Positions 16,747-24,103 of a stretch of DNA of 64,000 bases are shown here, piece by piece; the stretch's first letter is position 1; each line of letters begins with the position of its first letter. Below the pieces are notes generated by a model. The model did not search any database, had not been told where the DNA came from, and was given only the letters and a program-made list of their open reading frames with translations. The position numbers were made by a program, and so were the translations under genes. The DNA comes from Rhodoferax bucti (lineage in GTDB: Bacteria; Pseudomonadota; Gammaproteobacteria; Burkholderiales; Burkholderiaceae_C): positions 372,001 through 436,000 of the forward strand of contig NZ_VAHD01000002.1 of assembly GCF_005876985.1 (NCBI RefSeq), in the 5' to 3' direction.

Positions 16747-17436
16747 TCACGCAGAAGGTGCTCCGGCTGCTAGTGGCCGCACCGTGAGGCCCAGCAGCAG
16801 GTTATCGATATGGGTGTTGATGTAGGCGACGGGGTCCAACGGGGCATCGGCCGCTACGCAGTGGCCGATGGAGTGGCGCCACAGGGCCAGAAACATCATG
16901 GGTGCCAGCAGCAGGTAAACGCCGTACTCGACATCCAGCGTGCGGAACTCGCCGGAGTCCACGCCCCGCTGCAAGATGCGGCGGATCAAGTCGTTGCCGG
17001 GTTTGACGACTTCTTCTTGGTAAAAGGCGGCAAGTTCCGGAAAATTGCCGGCTTCGCTCATCATCAGCTTGGAAATGCCGGATGCCTTGGTGGCGCCCAC
17101 GCGCTCCCACCAGGCGGTCATGCAGTAGCGCAGCAGGTCGGCACTGCTGCCTTCGAAGTTTTCCAGCTCAATGCTCCACTCGGAGAAGCGGCCCGAAATG
17201 TTTTCACGCACCACCGCCTTGAAGAGCTCTTCCTTGCTTGCAAAGTAGAGAAACAGCGTGCCTTTGGAGACGCCTGCGCGCTTGGCGACTTCTTCGGCCC
17301 GGGTGGCGGCGAAGCCTTTTTCCACAAACAACTCGAGGGCAGCTTCCAGCAACTCGCCGTGCCGCGCGTCTTTGCGCCGCGCATGTTTGGCGCGGGCGTT
17401 GGCTGCAAGGTCACACAGAGAGGGCAGGGTAGGCAT
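16747..17436 (-). CDS. TetR-family regulator of the RND operon
   Basis: The 229-aa product has an N-terminal HTH typical of AcrR-like repressors (GFAATRAEEVAKRAGVSKGTLFLYFASKEELFKAV) and a ligand-binding C-terminal domain. It is the first gene of tetR-adaptor-pump, with a 4-bp gap to the adaptor. An 18-bp operator-like palindrome lies immediately in front of its start. The likely mode is autorepression of the whole operon, released by a pump substrate. The ligand is unknown. Confidence 0.92.
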   Translation of the reverse strand: MPTLPSLCDLAANARAKHARRKDARHGELLEAALELFVEKGFAATRAEEVAKRAGVSKGTLFLYFASKEELFKAVVRENISGRFSEWSIELENFEGSSADLLRYCMTAWWERVGATKASGISKLMMSEAGNFPELAAFYQEEVVKPGNDLIRRILQRGVDSGEFRTLDVEYGVYLLLAPMMFLALWRHSIGHCVAADAPLDPVAYINTHIDNLLLGLTVRPLAAGAPSA

Positions 17437-17439
17437 AAA

Positions 17440-17457
17440 TTACTGACTGGTTGGTTA
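17440..17457. promoter_or_regulatory. Probable TetR operator
   Basis: TTACTGACTGGTTGGTTA fits the symmetric pattern TnACnnACnnGTnnGTnA at every specified position, a form I recall for TetR-family regulators of RND pumps. It lies 4 bp upstream of the tetR ATG, where bound repressor would block initiation. Between it and msrA (17458-17641) nothing else is recognised. Confidence 0.6.
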
Positions 17458-17641
17458 TTAATGTACCGGTGCCACCGGGCAGTGTCAATGCGGGCGGTTT
17501 CATTTCCGGGGTGAGCACGGCAAAGTTGTGCAAAGTTCGGGTCATTCGGCTGGTGTGTCTGTCATCACCATGGGCTTCCGTAAGATGCAGCCTCCTTGCA
17601 CGACATTGCTTTCACGATTCACTTCATTTCAGGAGCACTTT

Positions 17642-18184
17642 ATGAGCCAGACCCTTCAAACTATCACCTTGGGTGGCGGTTGCTTTTGGTGCACCGAGAG
17701 TGTGTATGTGGAGGTGCAGGGTGTGGTGGATGTGGAGTCCGGCTACAGCAATGGCCATCTGCCCCAGCCCAGTTATGAGGCCGTGTGCACCGACACCACG
17801 GGGCACAACGAGGTGGTGAAGCTGGTGTACGACCCGGCGGTGGTGAGTACCCGCGAGTTGTTGGAGATTTTCTTTGTGATCCACGACCCCACCACCCTGA
17901 ACCGCCAGGGCAATGACACCGGTACCCAGTACCGCAGCGGCATTTATTACTCCACCCCGGAGCAAGAGGCCGAGGCGCGCGCCATCATCGCCGAGCTCAC
18001 GACCAGCGGCCACTACAGCCGCCCCGTCGTGACCGAGGTGCTGCCCTTGCACAACTACTGGCCGGCCGAGGACTACCACCAGGATTTTTTTGCCCGCAAC
18101 CCCACGCAGGGTTACTGCGTGGCCGTGGCTGCGCCCAAGGTGGCCAAGTTCCGCAAGACGTTTGCGCGCTTGCAGAAAGCGTGA
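17642..18184 (+). CDS. msrA: Peptide-methionine (S)-S-oxide reductase
   Basis: The 180-aa MsrA repairs methionine-S-sulfoxide in proteins. The catalytic motif GCFWC is at residues 13-17 with Cys14 as nucleophile, followed by GYSNGHLPQPSYEAVCTDTTGHNEVV. Start at 17642 is fixed by AGGAG 8 nt upstream. It stands alone, divergent from tetR. The MsrB partner is not in the window. Confidence 0.95.
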   Translation: MSQTLQTITLGGGCFWCTESVYVEVQGVVDVESGYSNGHLPQPSYEAVCTDTTGHNEVVKLVYDPAVVSTRELLEIFFVIHDPTTLNRQGNDTGTQYRSGIYYSTPEQEAEARAIIAELTTSGHYSRPVVTEVLPLHNYWPAEDYHQDFFARNPTQGYCVAVAAPKVAKFRKTFARLQKA

Positions 18185-18208
18185 CGCTGCGGCGTTGGTT
18201 TGGTCAGA

Positions 18209-18403
18209 TCAGCGGTTACTGCGGATGGGCGAGTCGTGCACGATGCCCCAGTCTGCCTTGGGTTTGAGCGGTGGCGTCATGCTTTCGCCGCCGTAGTTGG
18301 CGGCGTACCACAGGAGCAGCCACACCAGTCCGGCAATGGCGGCGGCGCCCAGCGCCAATTTGAGAATGGTGAGCCAAAGTTTGGGTTCTTTATCGCTGGC
18401 CAT
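18209..18403 (-). CDS. Small single-span membrane protein
   Basis: The 64-aa product starts MASDKEPKLW, has one strong membrane helix (about residues 11-32) and a polar tail ending DSPIRSNR. I do not recognise a family. Start at 18403 is favoured over the longer frame because it gives a compact N-in/C-out protein, though no clear Shine-Dalgarno is seen. It is convergent with msrA. Confidence 0.55.
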   Translation of the reverse strand: MASDKEPKLWLTILKLALGAAAIAGLVWLLLWYAANYGGESMTPPLKPKADWGIVHDSPIRSNR

Positions 18404-18454
18404 GGGAACTAACTGTGGAATCCGTGCAGAGTGAGCTAAACGGTAAATTGCATA

Positions 18455-18511
18455 CAAAAGTGGCTGCAGCGCCCATTGAATGTGCGCGAGCAGCTCCTGA
18501 ATGTATAGCAA
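18455..18511 (+). repeat. Dispersed repeat, copy C
   Basis: This full-length intergenic copy reads CAAAAGTGGCTGCAGCGC.. and GCGCGAGCAGCTCCTGAATG..ATAGCA. It lies between the small membrane protein gene and the 3' end of the zinc-binding protein gene. Confidence 0.85.
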
Positions 18512-18520
18512 AAAAAGCCT

Positions 18521-19468
18521 TCAGTTCAACTTCATGCCCGCCACCAGATGTGTGACGTTGTGGCGCATCAGTTGCAGGTAGGTGGCGCCCGGCTGGTCGG
18601 GGGCGGACAGGGCATCGGCGTACAGGCTGGCACCTAAAGGGGCGCCGGCGTCTTTGCTGAGCTGGGCAATGAGCTGGGGGTTGCTCATGTTTTCCAGAAA
18701 CACGGCCCCGATCTTTTCACGCTGTATCTGCTGGATGAGCTTGGCCACCTGTTTGGCGCTGGGTTCGACTTCGGTGTTGATGCCTTGCGGCGCGAGGAAG
18801 GTGATGTCGTAGCGCGCAGCGAGGTAGCCAAAGGCATCGTGCGAGGTAATCACTTTGCGTTGCCCGCCGGGAATGGCAAATATTTGGGCGGCCGCCCAGG
18901 CGTCCAGTGCTTGCAGCTCCTTGATGTAGGCATTGGCATTGGCTTGGTAGCTTGCCGCGTTGGCCGGGTCTGCTTTGCCCAGGCCGGCTGCAATGTTGCG
19001 CACGTAGAGCATTACGTTGTTGGGGTTTTGCCAGGCGTGCGGATCGGGCTCCTGGCCGTGTGCATGCGCGTGGCCGGAGCCGGCGCGCAGAAAGCGCGCT
19101 TCCACCCCTTTGGCGGCAACCACCGTCTCGCCCCGGTAACCCGTGGACTTGAGCAGCTTGCCGGCCCAGGGCTCAAAGCCCAGCCCGTTCATGACTAGCA
19201 GTTTGGAGGCCAGCAGGGCTTTGGCGTCGCCCGGTTTGGGTTCAAACACATGGGCATCCTGGTCGGCCCCTACCAGGGTGGTAACGCTGACTTTGTCACC
19301 CCCCACCACCCGCACCAGGTCGCCCAAGATGCTGAAGGTGGCCGTCACCGGCAATTTGTCGGCAGCGCGGGCAGCCGGGCTCCACAAAGTCAGTGCCACG
19401 GTGCTGGCGAGAAACAGGCGGCGCGGGATGGCAGCGAGGGACGAGGGGCGAAACACGTGCAGGGTCAT
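18521..19468 (-). CDS. znuA: Zinc/manganese ABC transporter, periplasmic binding protein
   Basis: The 315-aa cluster A-I protein has a signal peptide ending near ARAAD. Metal ligands are visible as His73 (DAHVF), His144 (DPHAW), His210 (TSHDAFGY) and Asp285 (YADALS). A His-rich loop (HAHAH, about 133-137) before the second ligand is typical of zinc-specific ZnuA proteins. I use the ATG at 19468, giving a standard signal peptide; a TTG at 19483 is the alternative. It is the last gene of the zinc operon, 40 bp after the permease. Three Zur-type palindromes control the operon start. Confidence 0.9.
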   Translation of the reverse strand: MTLHVFRPSSLAAIPRRLFLASTVALTLWSPAARAADKLPVTATFSILGDLVRVVGGDKVSVTTLVGADQDAHVFEPKPGDAKALLASKLLVMNGLGFEPWAGKLLKSTGYRGETVVAAKGVEARFLRAGSGHAHAHGQEPDPHAWQNPNNVMLYVRNIAAGLGKADPANAASYQANANAYIKELQALDAWAAAQIFAIPGGQRKVITSHDAFGYLAARYDITFLAPQGINTEVEPSAKQVAKLIQQIQREKIGAVFLENMSNPQLIAQLSKDAGAPLGASLYADALSAPDQPGATYLQLMRHNVTHLVAGMKLN

Positions 19469-19508
19469 GGTGAAGGTACTCAAGAGAAAAAGAAGGGTGA
19501 AAACGGCC

Positions 19509-20396
19509 TCAGGCCGGGCGCAGCAGGCCGGCGCGCCAGCGGGGCAGGCACCCGCCGGGTGCGATCAGCAGCGAGATGGCGTACAGCGCCCCTGCGCAGC
19601 CGATGATGGTGGGGCCCGAGGGCGTGTCGAGGTGGTAGGACAGCAGCAAGCCGGCCCCACCGGCCAGTGCGGCCTGCGCGCTGGCGTTGAGCAGTTGGGC
19701 GGGCAGGGTGACGTGCCAAAGGCGGGCGCTTACGGCGGGCAGCATCATCAGCCCCACGGCCATGAGCGTACCCAGGGTCTGAAAACCCGCCACCAGGTTG
19801 AGCACCACCAGCATCAAAAAGCCTTGCTGCCACAGCCAGGGCGGCACCCCGGTGCGGTGGGCGCTCAAAAACACGGGGTCGAAGGTCTCCAGCACCAGCC
19901 CGCGGTACATCAGCGCCAGCGCCACCAGGCTGGCGGAGGCCACACCGGCCACCAGCAGCAAGCCGCTAGCATCCACCCCCAGGGCGCTACCGAACAGGAT
20001 GTGCAGCACATCCAGCTGCGTGCCGTTGCGGGCGATCAGCGTGACCCCCAGCGCCAGCGCCACCAGGTAGAGAGCGGCCAGGCTGGCGTCTTCTTGCAAA
20101 GGCGTGAAACGGCTGACCGCACCGGCCAGCCCGGCCACCACCAGGCCGGCCACCACGCCGCCTGCTGCCATGGCCGTGAGCGACAGCCCTCCCACCATGA
20201 AACCGATGGCCACGCCCGGCAAGATCGCGTGGCTAAGTGCATCGCCCAGCAGGCTCATGCGCCGCAGCGTCAAAAAAACTCCCAGCGGTGCAGAGCTCAG
20301 TGAGAGCGCCAGCGTGGCCACCAGCGCCCGGCGCATGAAGGCGAATTCGGCAAAGGGTGTGAACACGGCGTCTGCCACCAGTGCGAGCGTGCTCAT
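19509..20396 (-). CDS. znuB: Zinc/manganese ABC transporter, permease
   Basis: The 295-aa ABC-3 family permease has eight to nine helices. It carries the family signature LLGDALSHAILPGVAIGF followed by Gly-rich helices. Its ATG overlaps the ATPase stop (ATGA), so the two are translationally coupled. It would form the membrane channel for zinc import with the ZnuC-like ATPase and ZnuA-like receptor. Confidence 0.9.
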   Translation of the reverse strand: MSTLALVADAVFTPFAEFAFMRRALVATLALSLSSAPLGVFLTLRRMSLLGDALSHAILPGVAIGFMVGGLSLTAMAAGGVVAGLVVAGLAGAVSRFTPLQEDASLAALYLVALALGVTLIARNGTQLDVLHILFGSALGVDASGLLLVAGVASASLVALALMYRGLVLETFDPVFLSAHRTGVPPWLWQQGFLMLVVLNLVAGFQTLGTLMAVGLMMLPAVSARLWHVTLPAQLLNASAQAALAGGAGLLLSYHLDTPSGPTIIGCAGALYAISLLIAPGGCLPRWRAGLLRPA

Positions 20397-21154
20397 GCGG
20401 GCAAGGCCTCGTGGGCTGGGGCGTCGGCTTCCGCATGGGTGCGGGCAAGCACTGCACGGGCGCGCTGCAGGTGTGCGTCCGTCAGCACCTCGGCAGTGGG
20501 GCCCCAGGCAATGCACTCGCGCGCCAGCAGCAGGGTGTGGGGGAAGTGCTCACGCACTTGCGCGTCATCGTGCACAGCGGCAATCACCGTGCGGCCTTGC
20601 CGGTGCCAGTGCTGCACCAGGGTGAGCAGGGCGGTGGTGGTGGCGCTGTCTACCGCGTTGAAGGGTTCGTCCAGCAGGATGATGTCGGCGTCTTGCACTG
20701 CCAGGCGGGCAAACAACACACGCTGGAGTTGGCCGCTGGAGAGGGTGTTGATCGTCCGGCGCTCCAGGCCGTGCAGCCCCACGGCTTCCAGTGCGGCGTG
20801 CACGCGTGCCAGCATGGGCGCAGTGGTGCAGCCCCACGCGCCGGATTGCGCCCAGAGGCCCAGGAGCACGCAGTCGCGCACCTCGAGCGGAAAGCTGCGG
20901 TCCAACTCGCTGTGCTGCGGCAAATAGGCCAAGCGCAGGCCCGCCGCGCGGGTAATGCGCGAGGGGCGCTGCGGCGCCACCAGGCCGGCCAGGCTTTTGA
21001 GCAAGGTGCTTTTGCCCGCGCCGTTGGGCCCGATGACGGCGGTGAGCGAGCCCTTGTCAAAGTGACCACTCACCTGTTGCAGCGCGCGGTGCTGCCGGTA
21101 GTGCACCGTGAGTTGCTGCAGGGCCAAGGCGGGAGGCGATGCGGGTGCCGTCAT
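20393..21154 (-). CDS. znuC: Zinc/manganese ABC transporter, ATP-binding protein
   Basis: The 253-aa ATPase has Walker A GPNGAGKST, signature LSSGQLQRV and Walker B ILLDEP in order. I start it at 21154 (MTAPASPP), where its ATG overlaps the stop of a 49-aa upstream ORF (TTATGA). It powers the adjacent ABC-3 permease. Expression should follow zinc starvation through the upstream palindromes. Confidence 0.9.
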   Translation of the reverse strand: MTAPASPPALALQQLTVHYRQHRALQQVSGHFDKGSLTAVIGPNGAGKSTLLKSLAGLVAPQRPSRITRAAGLRLAYLPQHSELDRSFPLEVRDCVLLGLWAQSGAWGCTTAPMLARVHAALEAVGLHGLERRTINTLSSGQLQRVLFARLAVQDADIILLDEPFNAVDSATTTALLTLVQHWHRQGRTVIAAVHDDAQVREHFPHTLLLARECIAWGPTAEVLTDAHLQRARAVLARTHAEADAPAHEALPA

Positions 21155-21300
21155 AAAGGCGCCGCCTCGAGGCTGGCCCACCACACGCCCATCCACAAGA
21201 GGGCCAAGACGGGCAGGATCAGGGCCACTCTGCGCCACGCGGGCAGTGCGAGCCAACTGACCTGTTTGTAAAGTTCGGGGGTGGGGGAGCGACTTGTCAC
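21151..21300 (-). CDS. 49-aa single-span membrane protein heading the zinc operon
   Basis: This short GTG-initiated frame has GAGG 7 nt upstream of the start at 21300. Its stop overlaps the ATG of the ATPase gene, the usual sign of coupling. The product starts MTSRSPTPELYKQV and has one membrane helix (VALILPVLALLWMGVWW). I know no family. It may be a small transporter subunit or a leader whose translation couples the ATPase. It is too short for ordinary gene calling. Confidence 0.6.
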   Translation of the reverse strand: MTSRSPTPELYKQVSWLALPAWRRVALILPVLALLWMGVWWASLEAAPL

Positions 21301-21314
21301 AAAGCGACCTCATA

Positions 21315-21385
21315 ATGCAACTAAATTGCGATATAGTCTAACGCAACTTGGTTGCATTTATGTATTTAATGCAACTGAATTGCAT
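21315..21385. promoter_or_regulatory. Three tandem Zur-like operators in a divergent promoter
   Basis: Near-identical 17-bp palindromes lie at 21315-21331 (ATGCAACTAAATTGCGA), 21341-21357 (ACGCAACTTGGTTGCAT) and 21369-21385 (ATGCAACTGAATTGCAT). Their centres are 26 and 28 bp apart. They sit between a zinc ABC operon and a Fur/Zur-family gene, which makes Zur the likely ligand. Occupancy would repress both directions when zinc is sufficient. Confidence 0.8.
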
Positions 21386-21401
21386 TTATTGGGATGCTGC
21401 C

Positions 21402-21911
21402 ATGGCCTCTGCCTCGCCACTTATGCCTTCTCCGCCTCCTGTGTTGAAGGGTGACGACCCGATTGACGCCCTGTTGTCTGCCCACGGCCTGCGCCGCACA
21501 GCGGCTGCGCGCCGCGTGCTGGGCTGGCTGCTGGCCCACCCGGACACCAGCTACACCCACGCCCAGTTGCAAGATGCCTTGGCCGGTAACGATGCCGAGC
21601 CGCTGGACCGGGTGACGCTGTACCGCCTGATCGACCGCCTGACCCAGGTCGGCCTGCTGCTCTGCCGGGTGGACAGCCAGCGCGTGCGCCGCTACCAGGC
21701 CATGCCGGCCAGCGTGCACGCCACCCCCCACTTTGAGTGCCAGACCTGCCACCGCGACAGCCCGCTGGCGGGCGCATTGGCCGCAGTGGACCTGGAAAAA
21801 GCCGCCCAAACCGCCATCGAATCGCTGCGCGCCCTGGGTTACCAGGACATGCACCTCGACTTCGCGGTGCGCGGTGTGTGTGCAGATTGCGCTGCCGGAC
21901 CCGCCGCATGA
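21402..21911 (+). CDS. zur: Fur-family zinc uptake regulator
   Basis: The 169-aa product has the Fur winged helix (RRTAAARRVLGWLLAHP.. and VTLYRLIDRLTQVGLL) and a C-terminal dimer domain with two cysteine pairs (CQTCH and CADC) that hold structural zinc. Zur rather than Fur is inferred from the zinc operon opposite and the shared palindromes. I start at 21402 because upstream ATGs would lie inside the operators. The next ABC gene overlaps its stop (ATGA), so the regulator heads a six-gene operon it probably controls. Confidence 0.87.
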   Translation: MASASPLMPSPPPVLKGDDPIDALLSAHGLRRTAAARRVLGWLLAHPDTSYTHAQLQDALAGNDAEPLDRVTLYRLIDRLTQVGLLLCRVDSQRVRRYQAMPASVHATPHFECQTCHRDSPLAGALAAVDLEKAAQTAIESLRALGYQDMHLDFAVRGVCADCAAGPAA

Positions 21912-22588
21912 TCCGCAGCCGTGGCTTGGCCTACCGCTACCCCGGGGCAGGTGCGGCACTGACGTTTCCGGATGTGACGGTGCCCCCCGGCGCGGTGCTG
22001 CTGCTCAGCGGCCCGTCCGGTTGCGGCAAATCCACCTGGCTGGCCTTGTTGGCCGCCCTCGTGGCGCCTTCTGAAGGGGTGCTGGAAGTGGCCGGCCTGC
22101 CGCTGCACGCGCTGCACAACGTGGCGGCGGACGCTTGGCGGGCCAAGGCCATTGGCTTTTTGCCGCAAAAGCTGCATCTGAGCAGCGCGCTCACGGTGCA
22201 GCAAAACCTGGCCATGGCCCAGTGGGCGGCCGGCCAGCCGGAAGATGCCGCGGCCATCACCCGCGCGCTGGGTGCGCTGGGCGTGGCAGAGCTGGCGGGC
22301 CGCAAGCCCGAGCAGCTCTCGGGTGGGCAGGCGCAGCGCGTGGCCCTGGCGCGGGCGGTGTTGTTGCAGCCCCGCGTGCTGCTGGCCGACGAGCCCACTG
22401 CCAGCCTGGACGATGCCGCCGCCGCCGATGCCATCGGTCTGCTGCTGGCCACCGCCCTGGCCCACCAAGCCGTGCTGGTGATTGCCACCCACGACGCCCG
22501 GGTGGCCGGGCTGATACCGCCATTGGATGATGGTCAAATCGGCTTCCAGCGCTTGTCCCTTGTGCGCGAGCAGCTATCAAAAGCATAG
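21908..22588 (+). CDS. MacB/LolD-type ABC transporter, ATP-binding protein
   Basis: The 226-aa ATPase has Walker A GPSGCGKST, signature LSGGQAQRVALARA, and Walker B VLLADEPTASLD, of the LolD/MacB class that works by mechanotransmission. It is coupled to the regulator gene by a 4-bp overlap. Its last 19 residues or so are encoded by dispersed-repeat copy D, which may have replaced the original C-terminus. In a Zur-type operon a role in zinc homeostasis is inferred. Confidence 0.88.
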   Translation: MIRSRGLAYRYPGAGAALTFPDVTVPPGAVLLLSGPSGCGKSTWLALLAALVAPSEGVLEVAGLPLHALHNVAADAWRAKAIGFLPQKLHLSSALTVQQNLAMAQWAAGQPEDAAAITRALGALGVAELAGRKPEQLSGGQAQRVALARAVLLQPRVLLADEPTASLDDAAAADAIGLLLATALAHQAVLVIATHDARVAGLIPPLDDGQIGFQRLSLVREQLSKA

Positions 22589-22590
22589 TG
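22535..22590 (+). repeat. Dispersed repeat, copy D (3' end of an ABC ATPase gene)
   Basis: It reads CAAATCGGCTTCCAGCGC.. then GCGCGAGCAGCTATCAAAAG..ATAG and is translated as the C-terminal tail GFQRLSLVREQLSKA. It ends 2 bp before the ATG of the permease gene. Confidence 0.8.
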
Positions 22591-22592
22591 CC

Positions 22593-23795
22593 ATGAAAAC
22601 ACTTTTTTTCGCATGGCGCTACCTGTGGTCCCGGCCCTTGGGAGCTGCGCTCAATCTGCTGCTGCTCAGTCTGGGGCTGGCCTCCATGACTTTTTTGTTG
22701 CTGGTGGGGGCGCAACTCAGCAAGGCGTTTGACCGCGATCTGGCCGGCATCGACCTCGTGGTGGGTGCCAAGGGCAGCCCCATGCAGCTGATTTTGTCGG
22801 GCGTGTTGCATATTGATGTGCCGCCGGGCAATGTGCCGCTCAAAGCGGTGCAAGAGCTGGCCCGGCACCCGCTGGTGGCGCAGGTCATTCCCATCAGCCT
22901 GGGGGACAACCTGGCGGGTTATCGCATTGTGGGCACCACCTCGGCCTACCCAGCGCATTACGGCGCGCAGCTCGCCCAAGGCGCACTGTGGACGCAGCCC
23001 ATGCAAGCAGTGCTGGGTGCGGCGGTGGCCAAGAGTCTGGGGCTGCAGGTCGGGCAGACCTTTATCGGCTCCCACGGGCTGGGCGGCGGGGGGCACGCCC
23101 ACGGCGACAACGCCTACACGGTGGTCGGCATTCTGGCGCCCGGCGGCAGTGTGCTCGACCGCCTGATCCTCACCGATACGGCGTCGGTTTGGAAAGTGCA
23201 CGAAGACGCCACCGCCCTGGACGACGACGACCGCCAGGTCATGGAGGAGGAGCGCGAAGTCACCATGGCGCTGGTTCTGTACAAAACGCCCATGGCTGCC
23301 GTGAGCCTGCCCCGTTATGTGAATACCAGCACCGAGATGCAGGCGGCCGCCCCTGCGCTGGAGATCAGCCGCCTGCTCAGCATGCTGGGGCTGGGCACCG
23401 ATGTGCTGCGTGCCTTTGCAGCGGTGCTACTGCTCACGGCGGGCCTGAGCGTGTTCATTGCCCTGTGGAGCGCGGTGCGCGAGCGGCGCAGCGACCTCGC
23501 GCTGTTGCGCATGCTGGGCGCCTCGCCCGCCAAGGTGGCCACACTGCTCTTGAGCGAAGCCCTGTGGCTGGGGCTGCTGGCCTCGGTGCTCGGTGTGGCT
23601 TTGGGGCAGGGTTTTGCTGCTGCGCTGGCCCGGTTTTTGAGCCTGGACCACTCCCTGCTGCTGGGCGGCATGGTCTGGCCCGCCGCCCTGTGGGGGGTGC
23701 CGGCCTTGGCGCTGGTGGTGTCGTTGGCATCTGCCGTGTTGCCCACGGTGGCGGCCTACCGGGTGAGCGTGTTGCGCTTGCTGCAGAGTCGTTGA
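22593..23795 (+). CDS. FtsX/MacB-type ABC transporter permease with His-rich loop
   Basis: The 400-aa protein has an N-terminal helix, a large periplasmic domain, and three C-terminal FtsX-domain helices (ALWSAVRERRSDLALLRMLGA is typical). The periplasmic domain contains a His-rich loop (SHGLGGGGHAHGD, His161, 168, 170) that could bind zinc. It follows its ATPase after 4 bp. The pair resembles the Zrg ABC proteins I recall from the Zur regulon of Vibrio cholerae. Transport direction and substrate are not shown. Confidence 0.85.
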   Translation: MKTLFFAWRYLWSRPLGAALNLLLLSLGLASMTFLLLVGAQLSKAFDRDLAGIDLVVGAKGSPMQLILSGVLHIDVPPGNVPLKAVQELARHPLVAQVIPISLGDNLAGYRIVGTTSAYPAHYGAQLAQGALWTQPMQAVLGAAVAKSLGLQVGQTFIGSHGLGGGGHAHGDNAYTVVGILAPGGSVLDRLILTDTASVWKVHEDATALDDDDRQVMEEEREVTMALVLYKTPMAAVSLPRYVNTSTEMQAAAPALEISRLLSMLGLGTDVLRAFAAVLLLTAGLSVFIALWSAVRERRSDLALLRMLGASPAKVATLLLSEALWLGLLASVLGVALGQGFAAALARFLSLDHSLLLGGMVWPAALWGVPALALVVSLASAVLPTVAAYRVSVLRLLQSR

Positions 23796-23822
23796 TTTTG
23801 TCGTTACCTGTATGGAGTTTTT

Positions 23823-24065
23823 ATGAAAAAAAGCCTTCTGGCCCTTGTATTGCTTGCGCAAGCAGCTATGTTTTCTGTAGCAGCAGAGTCTGACAAGGAA
23901 ACCCGGGAAGACGTGGCCAAACACCGCGCCATGGCCGCCGCCCACGAAGCCGCTGCCAAATGCCGCGAAGCCGGCAAGGGCGAAGACGTGTGCAACAAAG
24001 AGCTGCAAGCCGCCTGCAAGGGGCTGGCCATCGGCAAATTCTGCGGCATGAAGCATGAGCATTGA
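23823..24065 (+). CDS. Small secreted Cys/His protein
   Basis: The 80-aa product has a signal peptide (cleavage near VAA-ES, residue 21). The mature 59 residues carry four cysteines (47, 57, 65, 74) and four histidines (34, 41, 78, 80), the last two in the tail KHEH. The set suggests a metal-binding or disulfide-bonded periplasmic protein. It lies 27 bp after the permease gene in the presumed Zur-controlled operon. Most of its signal peptide is encoded by dispersed-repeat copy E. No family recognised. Confidence 0.75.
   Translation: MKKSLLALVLLAQAAMFSVAAESDKETREDVAKHRAMAAAHEAAAKCREAGKGEDVCNKELQAACKGLAIGKFCGMKHEH
23826..23883 (+). repeat. Dispersed repeat, copy E (encodes a signal peptide)
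   Basis: It reads AAAAAAAGCCTTCTGGCCC.. then TTGCGCAAGCAGCTATGTT..GTAGCA, matching the full repeat with drift. It covers codons 2-20 of the small secreted protein, that is, nearly the whole signal peptide. Confidence 0.7.
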
Positions 24066-24103
24066 GGCCGCACTAAACTGTGGCTCTCGTCCGGAGGTCT
24101 TGT

